Below are positions 1 through 5,924 of a stretch of DNA of 8,590 nucleotides, piece after piece. Below the pieces are notes generated by a model that saw only the letters and a list, made by a program, of their open reading frames with translations, was not told the DNA's origin and did no database searches. Within the stretch, counting starts at the first letter, position 1. Each line of letters begins with the position of its first letter. The stretch lies in assembly GCA_013298745.1 (NCBI GenBank), contig JAAFIT010000081.1, positions 1 through 8,590 of the forward strand, given 5' to 3'. The position numbers and the translations under genes were made by a program. The DNA comes from Sphingomonadales bacterium. GTDB lineage: Bacteria > Pseudomonadota > Alphaproteobacteria > Sphingomonadales > Sphingomonadaceae.

Positions 1-1265
1 CGGTCGATTTCCAGCGCATCGAGGATATCGCCGGCATCGGCGGCGGCGGCGGCAAAGGGATCATCCCCCGCCATGTCCGACAGGCCAAAGCCGGGACGAT
101 CGAAACTGATCGGCCGCCAGCCGGCAGCTTGTAGTGCAGCGATCAATCGGCGCGGCTGGTGGCGGGCGCCAACGGCCGTGTGGAACATCAGTAGCGGCCG
201 GCCGCGGCCATTGCCGGGTCGGCTGCCATGATCGGTGACGGCGATGCGCCCCGGCGCCCATCGCCGGGCGATCAGCCGCAGCGGCTCGGCATCGCCGCCG
301 CGCGGCTCGATCTCGACACTGCACGCCGTCGCCAGCCCGACCAGCGCATCGACTTCGGCCACCAGCCGCGCCAGATCGACGGCATTGGCGACGCCGCAGG
401 CCTGGAACACCACCTTCAGATCGGCCTTGCCGCCATGCACGGAAATGCCCAGCGCCGCGGCAGCGCCGTCGCGCGTCGCGCCATGCGCCAGCGCGCGCGC
501 CAGTTCGGCCTGGCGCAGCGAAATGCCAAACAGATCGGCAAACAGCCGAATCGCGCCTTCGGGCGCCCGCACACCGCCCGCCGCCACCGACAGGATCAGC
601 CGCAACAGATCGGTTTGCCGCGAGGCGCCAACCTTGCGCATCGCATTGCCGACCAGCTTGCGCGCCGTTTCATAGGCGACGCCGGTATCCTGCGCTGCCA
701 GCTGCAGATCCCCCCGCCGCGCCAGCGCCGCCGCCAACCGGCTTTCCTGCGGGCTGAGGCCATAGGCGCGCGCCGCCTGGTCCCACGCCGTCACATCGGG
801 ACGAAAGGCCACGACGGCATAGGCGCCGGCGCCACGATCGAGCGCAGCGCGGACGGCAGCTGCCAGCGGCCAGCGCCGTGCCATCGCCAGCGTCGCCGCA
901 GCCACCGCGACCGGGCGACCGCTGTGATCATCGGCGATGGTCGAGACGCTGGGACGGTCGTCGCTGCACTTGCGCACCACCGCGGCCAGCGGATCGGGGC
1001 CGCCCAGCCAGTCGCTGAACCGTGGCTCGGCGATGATCACGGCGCCATTGCGATCGCAGGCCGCCGAGGCAAAGCTGTCAGAGTGGAGATCGACCGGCGG
1101 CCCGGCGGCAATCACAGCGGCATCGGCGGCGGCCAGCAGATCATCGGGGGCCTCGGCCATCGCCGCAGCCAACCCATCGAAATCATCGACCAGCAGATGC
1201 AACAACGCATCGTCGCGATCGGCACGCCGGAAACGATCAAGAAACGCGGCTGCCCTCGCCTTCAT
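1..1265 (-). CDS. Tandem LuxR-like HTH / alpha-beta hydrolase fusion protein (C-terminus beyond window)
   Basis: Only the first 421 codons are in the window; the reading frame runs open through position 1. Residues about 60-150 look PAS-like (DRNGAVIIAEPRFSDWLG). Two LuxR-type helix-turn-helix segments follow: residues about 170-225, beginning LSPQESRLAAALARRGD, and about 248-302, beginning ISLRQAELARALAHGAT. From about residue 355 an alpha/beta hydrolase domain starts, with a first strand (RPLLMFHTAVG) and the typical turn SFDRPGFGLSD. The nucleophile elbow and the rest of the catalytic triad would lie outside the window. The order suggests a transcription regulator whose hydrolase fold may sense or process a ligand; this is inference. 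The ATG at 1263-1265 has no clear Shine-Dalgarno sequence; an in-frame TTG at 1299-1301 is the only start codon noted upstream before the stop at 1302-1304. The gene diverges from the PEP-CTERM gene. The domain order is read directly from the translation; the biological role is unknown. Confidence 0.8.
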   Translation of the reverse strand, partial: MKARAAAFLDRFRRADRDDALLHLLVDDFDGLAAAMAEAPDDLLAAADAAVIAAGPPVDLHSDSFASAACDRNGAVIIAEPRFSDWLGGPDPLAAVVRKCSDDRPSVSTIADDHSGRPVAVAAATLAMARRWPLAAAVRAALDRGAGAYAVVAFRPDVTAWDQAARAYGLSPQESRLAAALARRGDLQLAAQDTGVAYETARKLVGNAMRKVGASRQTDLLRLILSVAAGGVRAPEGAIRLFADLFGISLRQAELARALAHGATRDGAAAALGISVHGGKADLKVVFQACGVANAVDLARLVAEVDALVGLATACSVEIEPRGGDAEPLRLIARRWAPGRIAVTDHGSRPGNGRGRPLLMFHTAVGARHQPRRLIAALQAAGWRPISFDRPGFGLSDMAGDDPFAAAAADAGDILDALEID

Positions 1266-1304
1266 GCAAGTGACGGTAGGCGCTAAAAAAAATTTCGACA
1301 ATTA

Positions 1305-1317
1305 CCCCCAAATGGGG
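1305..1317. promoter_or_regulatory. Small dyad in divergent intergenic region, candidate operator
   Basis: The 166-bp space 1266-1431 separates two divergent genes. It holds an A-tract followed by a T-run (1285-1295) and a short symmetric motif, CCCCA (1306-1310) and TGGGG (1313-1317) with two bases between them. The loop is too short for an RNA hairpin, so a protein-binding dyad is the more plausible reading. No clear -35/-10 pair could be assigned on either strand. The adjacent HTH-hydrolase regulator could bind here, but nothing in the sequence proves it. Confidence 0.25.
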
Positions 1318-1431
1318 ATGCCCGAACCCGATGAACGCGCCGATTCAGCGCAGATGCAATCCGGCGGGGAGGGCCTGGGCTGCAGCGATTGGTGCTGCGC
1401 GCTGTTCCCCGCCCGAACTTTGGGGTCCACG

Positions 1432-2184
1432 ATGACGTCCGTTACAACCATGACGCTGATCGCTGCCAGTCTGATTGCCACTATCATTGTGCCCGACCGG
1501 GCCGCGCATGCTGCACTGGCGATCACCGCCAACACCAATGTCGCAGCGGGCATCACCAACTTTGGCGCGGCAACACCGCTTTTGACCTGGGCCAATGCCT
1601 TTGCGCCAGGCGCGACCTGGACCACAGGCGTGTTCGGCGGGCCGGCGATCATCGGCATCACCACCGCCACCGACAGCGTGACCGGCGCGCAGGCCGCAGC
1701 CAATCTCTATGTCACCAATTGGCTCGATGGCGTCGGTTTCGATAAAGGTGCCCTTGCCACACCCGATCTGGCGATCAACGGCGTTGAAAACTTTGGCCTG
1801 ACGTTCGCCGCACCAGTGTCGCGGATCGGTTTTGCCGTCGCCACCGGTGTTGGCTTGCTGCCGAACCAGACCAGTTCGAGCGGCACCAGCTTCACCCTTA
1901 CCACCAACACCGGCGACAGCGGCGGTTTCACGCTGGTCGATACCGGCGGAGGGCTCGTCGCCTGGATCGACGTGATTGCCGCCAGCCCGTTCACCTCGAT
2001 AAGCTTCACCGAAACAGGCGGTGACCTGACCGACCAGTATTTCGGCAACATCGTCTCCGGCACCGCGCCGATGACGGGCGGCGTTCCCGAACCCGCAGCC
2101 TGGGCCATGCTGATTGCCGGCATGAGCGGCGTCGGGTTGGCGATGCGCCGCCGCCGTATGGGGCAACGGGCGGTTTCGGCCTAG
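1432..2184 (+). CDS. PEPxxWA-CTERM sorting domain-containing secreted protein
   Basis: A 250-residue exported protein. The N-terminus is a signal peptide: hydrophobic stretch at residues about 8-20 (LIAASLIATIIV) and an AHA|A cleavage site after residue 27. The body is rich in Gly, Thr, Ala and Asn with predicted beta character. The C-terminus, from residue 218, is a classic PEP-CTERM signal: VPEPAAWAM, a hydrophobic helix, then the basic cluster MRRRRM. In the known family this signal is recognised and removed by an exosortase, delivering the protein to the outer surface, often in exopolysaccharide-producing bacteria. No exosortase gene lies in the window. The frame stays open upstream to 937, but the ATG at 1432 places the signal peptide correctly; ATG 1450 is an alternative. 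The SD is weak (TGGGG, about 7 bases upstream). The TAG stop is formed from the flanking TA and the first base of the adjacent inserted element. Specific function unknown. Confidence 0.85.
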   Translation: MTSVTTMTLIAASLIATIIVPDRAAHAALAITANTNVAAGITNFGAATPLLTWANAFAPGATWTTGVFGGPAIIGITTATDSVTGAQAAANLYVTNWLDGVGFDKGALATPDLAINGVENFGLTFAAPVSRIGFAVATGVGLLPNQTSSSGTSFTLTTNTGDSGGFTLVDTGGGLVAWIDVIAASPFTSISFTETGGDLTDQYFGNIVSGTAPMTGGVPEPAAWAMLIAGMSGVGLAMRRRRMGQRAVSA

Positions 2185-2208
2185 GCCGTGAACTCATAAA
2201 TGGATAGG
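2184..2208 (+). repeat. Left terminal inverted repeat of the MITE-like element
   Basis: This 25-bp arm is identical to the reverse complement of 2431-2455. Its outermost G supplies the third base of the TAG stop of the PEP-CTERM gene. Confidence 0.9.
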
Positions 2209-2216
2209 GTCGTGAC

Positions 2217-2312
2217 GACGGTGATTTTATTGTCTGGCAAGAAGTTAGGAGTGCGCGATGCCTTCGCATCGCAATCGACGACACGCCGCTGCCAGACAAC
2301 AAAAGCACCGTC
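2217..2312. repeat. Internal hairpin 1 of the element
   Basis: Arms 2217-2239 and 2290-2312 are inverted repeats of 23 bp matching at 21 positions. An inner perfect 7-bp stem, GCGATGC (2255-2261) with GCATCGC (2266-2272), closes on a CTTC loop. Any transcript through the element would fold here on either strand. Confidence 0.8.
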
Positions 2313-2324
2313 GCCGCTTCGCGG

Positions 2325-2423
2325 TCGTCCGGAGCAGCGTTTTGGCGGTTCCGTGCACCCTTGCTGGGGGCCGAAGGGCCCAGCGGCGGGCACCCGGAAC
2401 CGCCAAAACGCTGCTCCGGACGA
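2325..2423. repeat. Internal hairpin 2 of the element (29-bp perfect stem)
   Basis: Arms 2325-2353 and 2395-2423 are perfect 29-bp inverted repeats containing GGAGCAGCGTTTTGGCGG. A shorter inner stem, GCTGGG (2363-2368) with CCCAGC (2379-2384), extends the fold. Because it lies between convergent genes, this structure may also act as a two-way transcription stop, although no long U-tract follows it, so it is not a typical intrinsic terminator. Confidence 0.85.
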
Positions 2424-2430
2424 TCCCGAT

Positions 2431-2455
2431 CCTATCCATTTATGAGTTCACGGCC
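2431..2455 (-). repeat. Right terminal inverted repeat of the MITE-like element
   Basis: Perfect inverted copy of 2184-2208. Its outermost base completes the TAG stop codon of gloB on the minus strand. Confidence 0.9.
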
Positions 2456-3183
2456 TAACGGAAGCTATCCTTTGCCGCGCGGCGCGCGCCGAGTTCCGCT
2501 GCGCTGGCGGCGCGGACAAAGGGATTGGTGGCACGCTCTTCGCCGATGGTGAACGGCACTGTTGGCAAGGATTGCGCGCGGCGCGCGTTGACGGACGCAA
2601 CGCGCGCCGCAAGGTCCGCGTTGTCCGGCTCCACCGTCACGGCAAAGCGCGCGTTGCTCTGGGTATATTCGTGCGCGCAATAGACCTGGGTCGCATCGGG
2701 AAGCGCCATCAGCTTGCCGAGTGCGGCAAACATGTCCGCCGGCGTGCCTTCGAACAGCCGGCCGCAGCCCATGGCGAACAGCGTGTCGCCGGGGAACAGC
2801 ACGCCATCGGCCTCGAACGCATAGGCGATGTGCCCGGCGGTGTGCGCAGCGACGCCGATGACACGGCCTCTAGAGGCACCGATACTGACGGTGTCGCCCT
2901 CGCCAACCGGCCGGTCGATACCCGGAATCCGCGCCACTTCGTCCTTCGGCCCCGTGACCTTTGCGCCGGTGGCAGCGACAATCGCCGCGTTGCCGCCGAC
3001 ATGATCGGGGTGCCAATGGGTGTTGAGGATCTGGGTGATCGTCCAGCCGCGCGCCGCCGCCGCTTCGAGTACGGGCTCGGCCACCGCCGGGTCGATCACC
3101 GCCGTTTCGCCGCTCGCCGCATCATGCGCGAGATAGACATAATTGTCCGACAAGACCGGCACCTGGACGATCTCGAGGCTCAT
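2455..3183 (-). CDS. gloB: Hydroxyacylglutathione hydrolase (glyoxalase II)
   Basis: A 242-residue metallo-beta-lactamase-fold enzyme that hydrolyses S-D-lactoylglutathione to D-lactate and glutathione in the cytoplasm, the second step of methylglyoxal detoxification. The binuclear metal motif THWHPDHVGG places H56, H58, D60 and H61. Further ligands fit HTAGH (114-118), D133 in PGDT and H171 in CAHEYTQSN. The C-terminal substrate-binding region carries the family's NPFVR motif. Length is near that of other bacterial GloB proteins. The start ATG overlaps the preceding stop as ATGA, with GAGAAGG seven bases upstream (3191-3197). It is the last gene of the minus-strand cluster. Its stop TAG is completed by the outermost base of the adjacent mobile element; without that insertion the stop would still be TAG, so the protein is intact. 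Confidence 0.95.
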   Translation of the reverse strand: MSLEIVQVPVLSDNYVYLAHDAASGETAVIDPAVAEPVLEAAAARGWTITQILNTHWHPDHVGGNAAIVAATGAKVTGPKDEVARIPGIDRPVGEGDTVSIGASRGRVIGVAAHTAGHIAYAFEADGVLFPGDTLFAMGCGRLFEGTPADMFAALGKLMALPDATQVYCAHEYTQSNARFAVTVEPDNADLAARVASVNARRAQSLPTVPFTIGEERATNPFVRAASAAELGARRAAKDSFR

Positions 3184-3434
3184 TGCCCGTCCTTCTCGAC
3201 GATGATCAGCCGATCGACCGTCAGCGTGCCGATCGACAGCTCATCGAAATGCGCGCGCCGCACGCCCAACTGCCGGATCGCCAGCCGCCCGATGGCGACG
3301 GCGCCGATCGCCGCTGCCCCGATGGCGACTGCCCCCAGCAGCATCGCGCCCGCGCCGCGTGCTTGTGGGGCAGGCGTCGGCGCCGGACCTATGGCGCGAA
3401 TCGCCTGTCGCCGGGCCCGGCGCGCGCCCGGCAT
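3180..3434 (-). CDS. Small pentapeptide-like repeat protein between gloA and gloB
   Basis: An 84-residue protein of unknown function. Residues 1-30 are basic and Pro/Ala-rich. Residues 31-80 show an unbroken five-residue period with a hydrophobic centre: L33, I38, I43, I48, I53, V58, F63, I68, V73 and I78, often as x-A-I-G-x. This resembles the periodicity of pentapeptide-repeat proteins, which form a four-sided right-handed beta helix, though the usual A(D/N)LXX consensus is not followed. A short hydrophobic helix over residues 31-50 is an alternative reading. The ATG at 3434 was chosen over an in-frame upstream ATG at 3602 because it overlaps the gloA stop as TGATG and has GGGAG six bases upstream (3441-3445). 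Its stop overlaps the gloB start as ATGA. Its place between the two glyoxalase genes suggests co-expression with them; the role is not known. Confidence 0.75.
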   Translation of the reverse strand: MPGARRARRQAIRAIGPAPTPAPQARGAGAMLLGAVAIGAAAIGAVAIGRLAIRQLGVRRAHFDELSIGTLTVDRLIIVEKDGQ

Positions 3435-3850
3435 CACCAGCTCCCAGTGTTGGGCATCGAGGCCCAGGGTTCGGCGGGGGCGAGCCGGGCGCCGGCCTGC
3501 AGCAGCTCGATCGAAATGCCATCGGGCGATTTGACGAAGGCCATATGGCCGTCGCGCGGCGGCCGGTTGATGGTGACGCCGCCCGCCATCAGCCGCTGGC
3601 ACGTCGCGTAGATATCGTCGACGGCATAGGCGAGATGACCGAAATTGCGCCCGCCAGTGTAGCCGCTTTCATCCCAGTTATGGGTCAACTCGACCTGAGC
3701 CTCCTCATCGCCGGGTGCGGCGAGAAAGATCAGCGTGAAGCGCCCGGCTTCATTGTCATGGCGGCGCAGTTCCTTCAGCCCGAGCAGTTCGAAAAACGCC
3801 AGCGTCGCCGGCACGTCCGACACGCGGACCATGGTGTGGAGGTATTTCAC
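3434..3850 (-). CDS. gloA: Lactoylglutathione lyase (glyoxalase I), VOC family
   Basis: A 138-residue vicinal-oxygen-chelate enzyme that isomerises the hemithioacetal of methylglyoxal and glutathione to S-D-lactoylglutathione. The metal ligands fall where E. coli GloA has them (H5, E56, H74, E122): here H5, E54 (VELTHNW), H72 (FGHLAYAV) and E115 (IELLQ). The motif ELTHNWDESGYTGGRNFGH is characteristic of glyoxalase I rather than of other VOC dioxygenases. It is slightly shorter than some family members. The start codon is GTG (3848-3850), supported by TGAGG eight bases upstream (3859-3863) and by a GTGA overlap with the stop of the thioesterase gene. Its own stop overlaps the next start as TGATG. 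With gloB two genes downstream it forms a complete glyoxalase pathway. Confidence 0.92.
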   Translation of the reverse strand: MKYLHTMVRVSDVPATLAFFELLGLKELRRHDNEAGRFTLIFLAAPGDEEAQVELTHNWDESGYTGGRNFGHLAYAVDDIYATCQRLMAGGVTINRPPRDGHMAFVKSPDGISIELLQAGARLAPAEPWASMPNTGSW

Positions 3851-4290
3851 GAACTTGTCCTCAGGTTGCGGCCTTCATAGGCCTCGAACTTGGCGATCAC
3901 CGCTTCCGGCAACGGCGACGGGCGGCCACGAACTTCGGCAACATGGACGTGCACTTCCTCGCCGGTGGCACGTAGGTCCTCGCCATCGCCGCAATGCAGT
4001 TCGAAGGCAAAGGTCAACGACGTCCGGCCGATACGGCTGCAGCGGACAGCGATGGCGACCATTTCATCGAGCAGGATCGGCGCGCGATAGACGACACTGG
4101 CCGAGACGACATGCATTTCCGGGCCGCCATCGAGCCCGACACCGCCATAAATCCCGGCAGCACGCCAGTATTCGACAATGCCGATATCGAAATATTCGAG
4201 GTAGCGGGAATTGAACACCACCGCCTGCGCGTCCACCTCGGCAAAGCGCACACGTTTGGGAAAGGTGAAGCGGAAATCGGATCGAGCCAT
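3847..4290 (-). CDS. Hot-dog fold acyl-CoA thioesterase (YbgC/4HBT family)
   Basis: A 147-residue 4-hydroxybenzoyl-CoA thioesterase-like protein. The signature region is RVRFAEVDAQAVVFNSRYLEYFD, with the family's catalytic Asp at residue 20 followed by VVFNSRYL, which corresponds to VVYHANYL-type sequence in YbgC. The remainder fits one hot-dog domain (strands at about 60-72, 75-85, 89-100, 106-120). Members hydrolyse acyl-CoA or acyl-ACP thioesters; the natural substrate cannot be read from sequence. ATG at 4288-4290 has a weak AGGG seven bases upstream. The gene lies 39 bp after the TPR gene and overlaps gloA by four bases (GTGA), so coupled translation with gloA is likely. A metabolic link with glyoxalases, both acting on thioesters, is possible but inferred. 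Confidence 0.85.
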   Translation of the reverse strand: MARSDFRFTFPKRVRFAEVDAQAVVFNSRYLEYFDIGIVEYWRAAGIYGGVGLDGGPEMHVVSASVVYRAPILLDEMVAIAVRCSRIGRTSLTFAFELHCGDGEDLRATGEEVHVHVAEVRGRPSPLPEAVIAKFEAYEGRNLRTSS

Positions 4291-4329
4291 GCTGCGACCC
4301 TAGCCGGTCTGACGCCGCCGCGAAACCCG

Positions 4330-5136
4330 CTACAACTGGGGTTTGGGGCCATCGGCCCCCGTCACCCCTGACTCGATCCGGGGCGCCGGAGGCGCCACCG
4401 TCGCCTCCTTCAACGCCTTGGCCGCCGCAATGCCTGCCACCGAATCCGGATCGGCAGCGGCCGCCGCCGTCCACGCCGTCTTGGCGAGGTCCATATTGCC
4501 CTTCACCGCGGCAATCAGCCCGGCTTCATACTGGACCTCGGCGCTATCGGGCGTTTGCTCGGCGGCTTTCAGGATGGCGGTTTCGGCCAATGCCATGTCA
4601 CCCATCCGCCGCGCCAGCGTCGCGCGGAGCAGCCAGCCATCGGCAACCTGCGGATCGAGGGTGGTCGCGCGCGCCAGATCGGCAGCGGCATCCTTGTCGC
4701 GCTTCAGATCGACGAGCGCCTCGGCGCGGGTGACGCGCAACGCGGCTTCGGCGCGCGGCGACAGCGCGGGAAGATCATAGCCACTCGCCAGCGCGTGATC
4801 GAGATAGTCCAGCGCGCGTTGCGGTTGTTCCGCCGCCAGCGCCGCATCGGCGGCCTGGCCAAGGAGCACGATCGCCTGGCCATCACCAGCCGTTTGCGAT
4901 GCCCTGACCGCACCATCGAACGCCGCGAACGCCGCCGGAAAATCGCGCCGCGCGAAATGCGCCAACGCCAGACAATGCAGCGCGCCGGTGCCGCCATTTT
5001 CTACCCGCCACGCCTGCGCCGTTTCGATGGCGCGCCCCGGATCGGACCGGGTGAGCGCCAGGCAGGCGGCATACCGACCGCGATCCGCCTCGGTGGCGCC
5101 AGTGGCGGCGACCAGCAGCAACAGCGACAACAGCAT
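4330..5136 (-). CDS. Secreted tetratricopeptide-repeat protein
   Basis: A 268-residue protein with an N-terminal signal peptide (MLLSLLLLVAATGA, likely cleavage near residues 14-17) and about five TPR-like helical pairs at residues 51-80, 87-118, 129-162, 165-197 and 199-231. Typical TPR positions are visible, for example WLLRATLARRMGDMALAETA and YEAGLIAAVKGNMDLAKTAW. The C-terminus is a Pro/Gly-rich tail. It probably acts in the periplasm as a protein-interaction scaffold; the partner is unknown. The ATG at 5134-5136 overlaps the stop of the upstream hydrolase as TGATG and has GGGAG seven bases upstream (5144-5148); the frame stays open to an ATG at 5283, but that longer form would bury the signal peptide behind a basic extension. 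No cysteine after the signal peptide suggests a lipobox. Confidence 0.85.
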   Translation of the reverse strand: MLLSLLLLVAATGATEADRGRYAACLALTRSDPGRAIETAQAWRVENGGTGALHCLALAHFARRDFPAAFAAFDGAVRASQTAGDGQAIVLLGQAADAALAAEQPQRALDYLDHALASGYDLPALSPRAEAALRVTRAEALVDLKRDKDAAADLARATTLDPQVADGWLLRATLARRMGDMALAETAILKAAEQTPDSAEVQYEAGLIAAVKGNMDLAKTAWTAAAAADPDSVAGIAAAKALKEATVAPPAPRIESGVTGADGPKPQL

Positions 5137-5882
5137 CAGGACGCTCCCAACAAATCGGCGACCGCGCCCAAAAGCAGCGCGATATCGGCATCGCGCGACA
5201 GGCGATGGTCGCCATCCTTGACGAGCGTCACCTGAACATTGTCGGAATGCAGTCGTTCGGCGATGTCGAGGCTGAGTACCCAAGGCACCGCATCGTCGCG
5301 CTGGCCGTGGAGCAGCCGCACCGGCGCGGTGATGGCGATTTCGCCACCCAGAAGGCGCTGGGCCGGCGCATCATCGAGGAAGGTCTTCGAATAGCGATAG
5401 CCCGCCGGGTCATAGGGCGTCGGCCGCCCGAACCAGCCCTGGCTGGCGAGGAGCGCCTGCTCGTCGACGCTGACATCCAGCCCCCAATCGGTGAAATCCG
5501 GCGCCGCGGCGATGCCGACGAGCCCCGCCAGCCGGTCACCCAGCGCCAGCCCGAGCCGCAGCGCGATCCAGCCGCCCATCGACGAGCCGACCAGCATAAC
5601 CTCGCCGCCCGGGGCGACATGCTCGATGACGGCGCGCGCATCGCCCGCCCAGCGGCCGATGCTGCCATCAAGAAAATCGCCGCCGCTGGCGCCGCACCCC
5701 GAATAATCGAAGCGCAGCATGCCTTGCCCACGCGCCGCCGCCCATAGGGCCAGCGCCTCCGCCTTTGACCCGGTCATGTCCGACATATAACCGGGCAGGA
5801 ACACGATCAGCGGCCCGGCACCGGGCGTGTGGCGATAAGCGAGTGCTGCGCCATTGTGATCGAGATGCTGAAGATCGGGCAT
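5136..5882 (-). CDS. Alpha/beta hydrolase, ABHD10-like
   Basis: A 248-residue cytoplasmic alpha/beta hydrolase of normal length. The nucleophile elbow is GSSMGG with Ser101, the acid is probably D196 or D197 (HGQRDDAVPW) and the His is H226 (DGDHRLS). The N-terminal blocks FLPGYMSDMTGSKAEAL and LRFDYSGCGASGG closely resemble mitochondrial ABHD10 proteins, which are S-acyl/thioester hydrolases in animals, and related alphaproteobacterial hydrolases. The substrate is therefore likely an ester or thioester but cannot be fixed. The gene follows the ggt-like gene by 42 bp and overlaps the TPR gene by one base (TGATG). No clear Shine-Dalgarno sequence precedes the ATG; a perfect 10-bp palindrome, GCGATATCGC, lies just upstream (about 5890-5899). 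Confidence 0.9.
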   Translation of the reverse strand: MPDLQHLDHNGAALAYRHTPGAGPLIVFLPGYMSDMTGSKAEALALWAAARGQGMLRFDYSGCGASGGDFLDGSIGRWAGDARAVIEHVAPGGEVMLVGSSMGGWIALRLGLALGDRLAGLVGIAAAPDFTDWGLDVSVDEQALLASQGWFGRPTPYDPAGYRYSKTFLDDAPAQRLLGGEIAITAPVRLLHGQRDDAVPWVLSLDIAERLHSDNVQVTLVKDGDHRLSRDADIALLLGAVADLLGAS

Positions 5883-5924
5883 CCCCGGGCGATATCGCGG
5901 GCTCGGGCAGAACGCCAGTGCCGC

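Larger units (their letters stand above)
2184..2455. mobile_element. 272-bp MITE-like non-autonomous element with 25-bp TIRs and TA flanks
   Basis: The ends are perfect 25-bp inverted repeats, 2184-2208 and 2431-2455, beginning GGCCGTGAACTCATAAAT. After one mismatch the match continues for TCG. The element is flanked on both sides by TA (2182-2183 and 2456-2457), which fits a 2-bp TA target duplication. Such duplications are known for IS630/Tc1-like transposases and some IS5-family (IS427-type) elements; which family mobilises this one cannot be decided here. Inside are two large hairpins and no credible coding region; the short open frames inside it lack any recognisable protein character. 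It lies between two convergent genes, exactly at their stop codons. A miniature inverted-repeat element moved in trans is the best reading; an extended intergenic repeat (REP-like) is less likely given the long perfect TIRs. Confidence 0.85.

Noticed and set aside
228..1286. Long open frame of 352 codons on the plus strand
   Set aside because: It lies codon-for-codon opposite the HTH-hydrolase gene, is rich in Arg/His/Gln, and has no domain signature; it is an antisense shadow of a G+C-rich gene.
1345..2166. Minus-strand open frame of 273 codons opposite the PEP-CTERM gene
   Set aside because: The plus strand has a signal peptide and a PEP-CTERM signal, while this frame has no recognisable feature.
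2200..2458. Several short open frames inside the inserted element
   Set aside because: They run through inverted repeats on both strands with mirrored sequence and show no transposase or other protein character.
2572..3534. Long plus-strand open frame of 320 codons opposite gloB and the repeat protein
   Set aside because: Arg/Ala-rich composition and no motif; the minus strand carries clearly recognised glyoxalase genes.
3435..3602. Upstream in-frame extension of the small repeat protein to an ATG at 3602
   Set aside because: The extension overlaps the conserved gloA coding region, whereas the ATG at 3434 has a good SD and a TGATG overlap.
5137..5283. Upstream extension of the TPR protein
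   Set aside because: It would overlap the hydrolase C-terminus and put a basic segment before the signal peptide; the ATG at 5136 has SD and a stop/start overlap.
5890..5899. GCGATATCGC palindrome before the ABHD10-like gene
   Set aside because: A single 10-bp palindrome in G+C-rich DNA is expected by chance and no second copy or promoter was found nearby.
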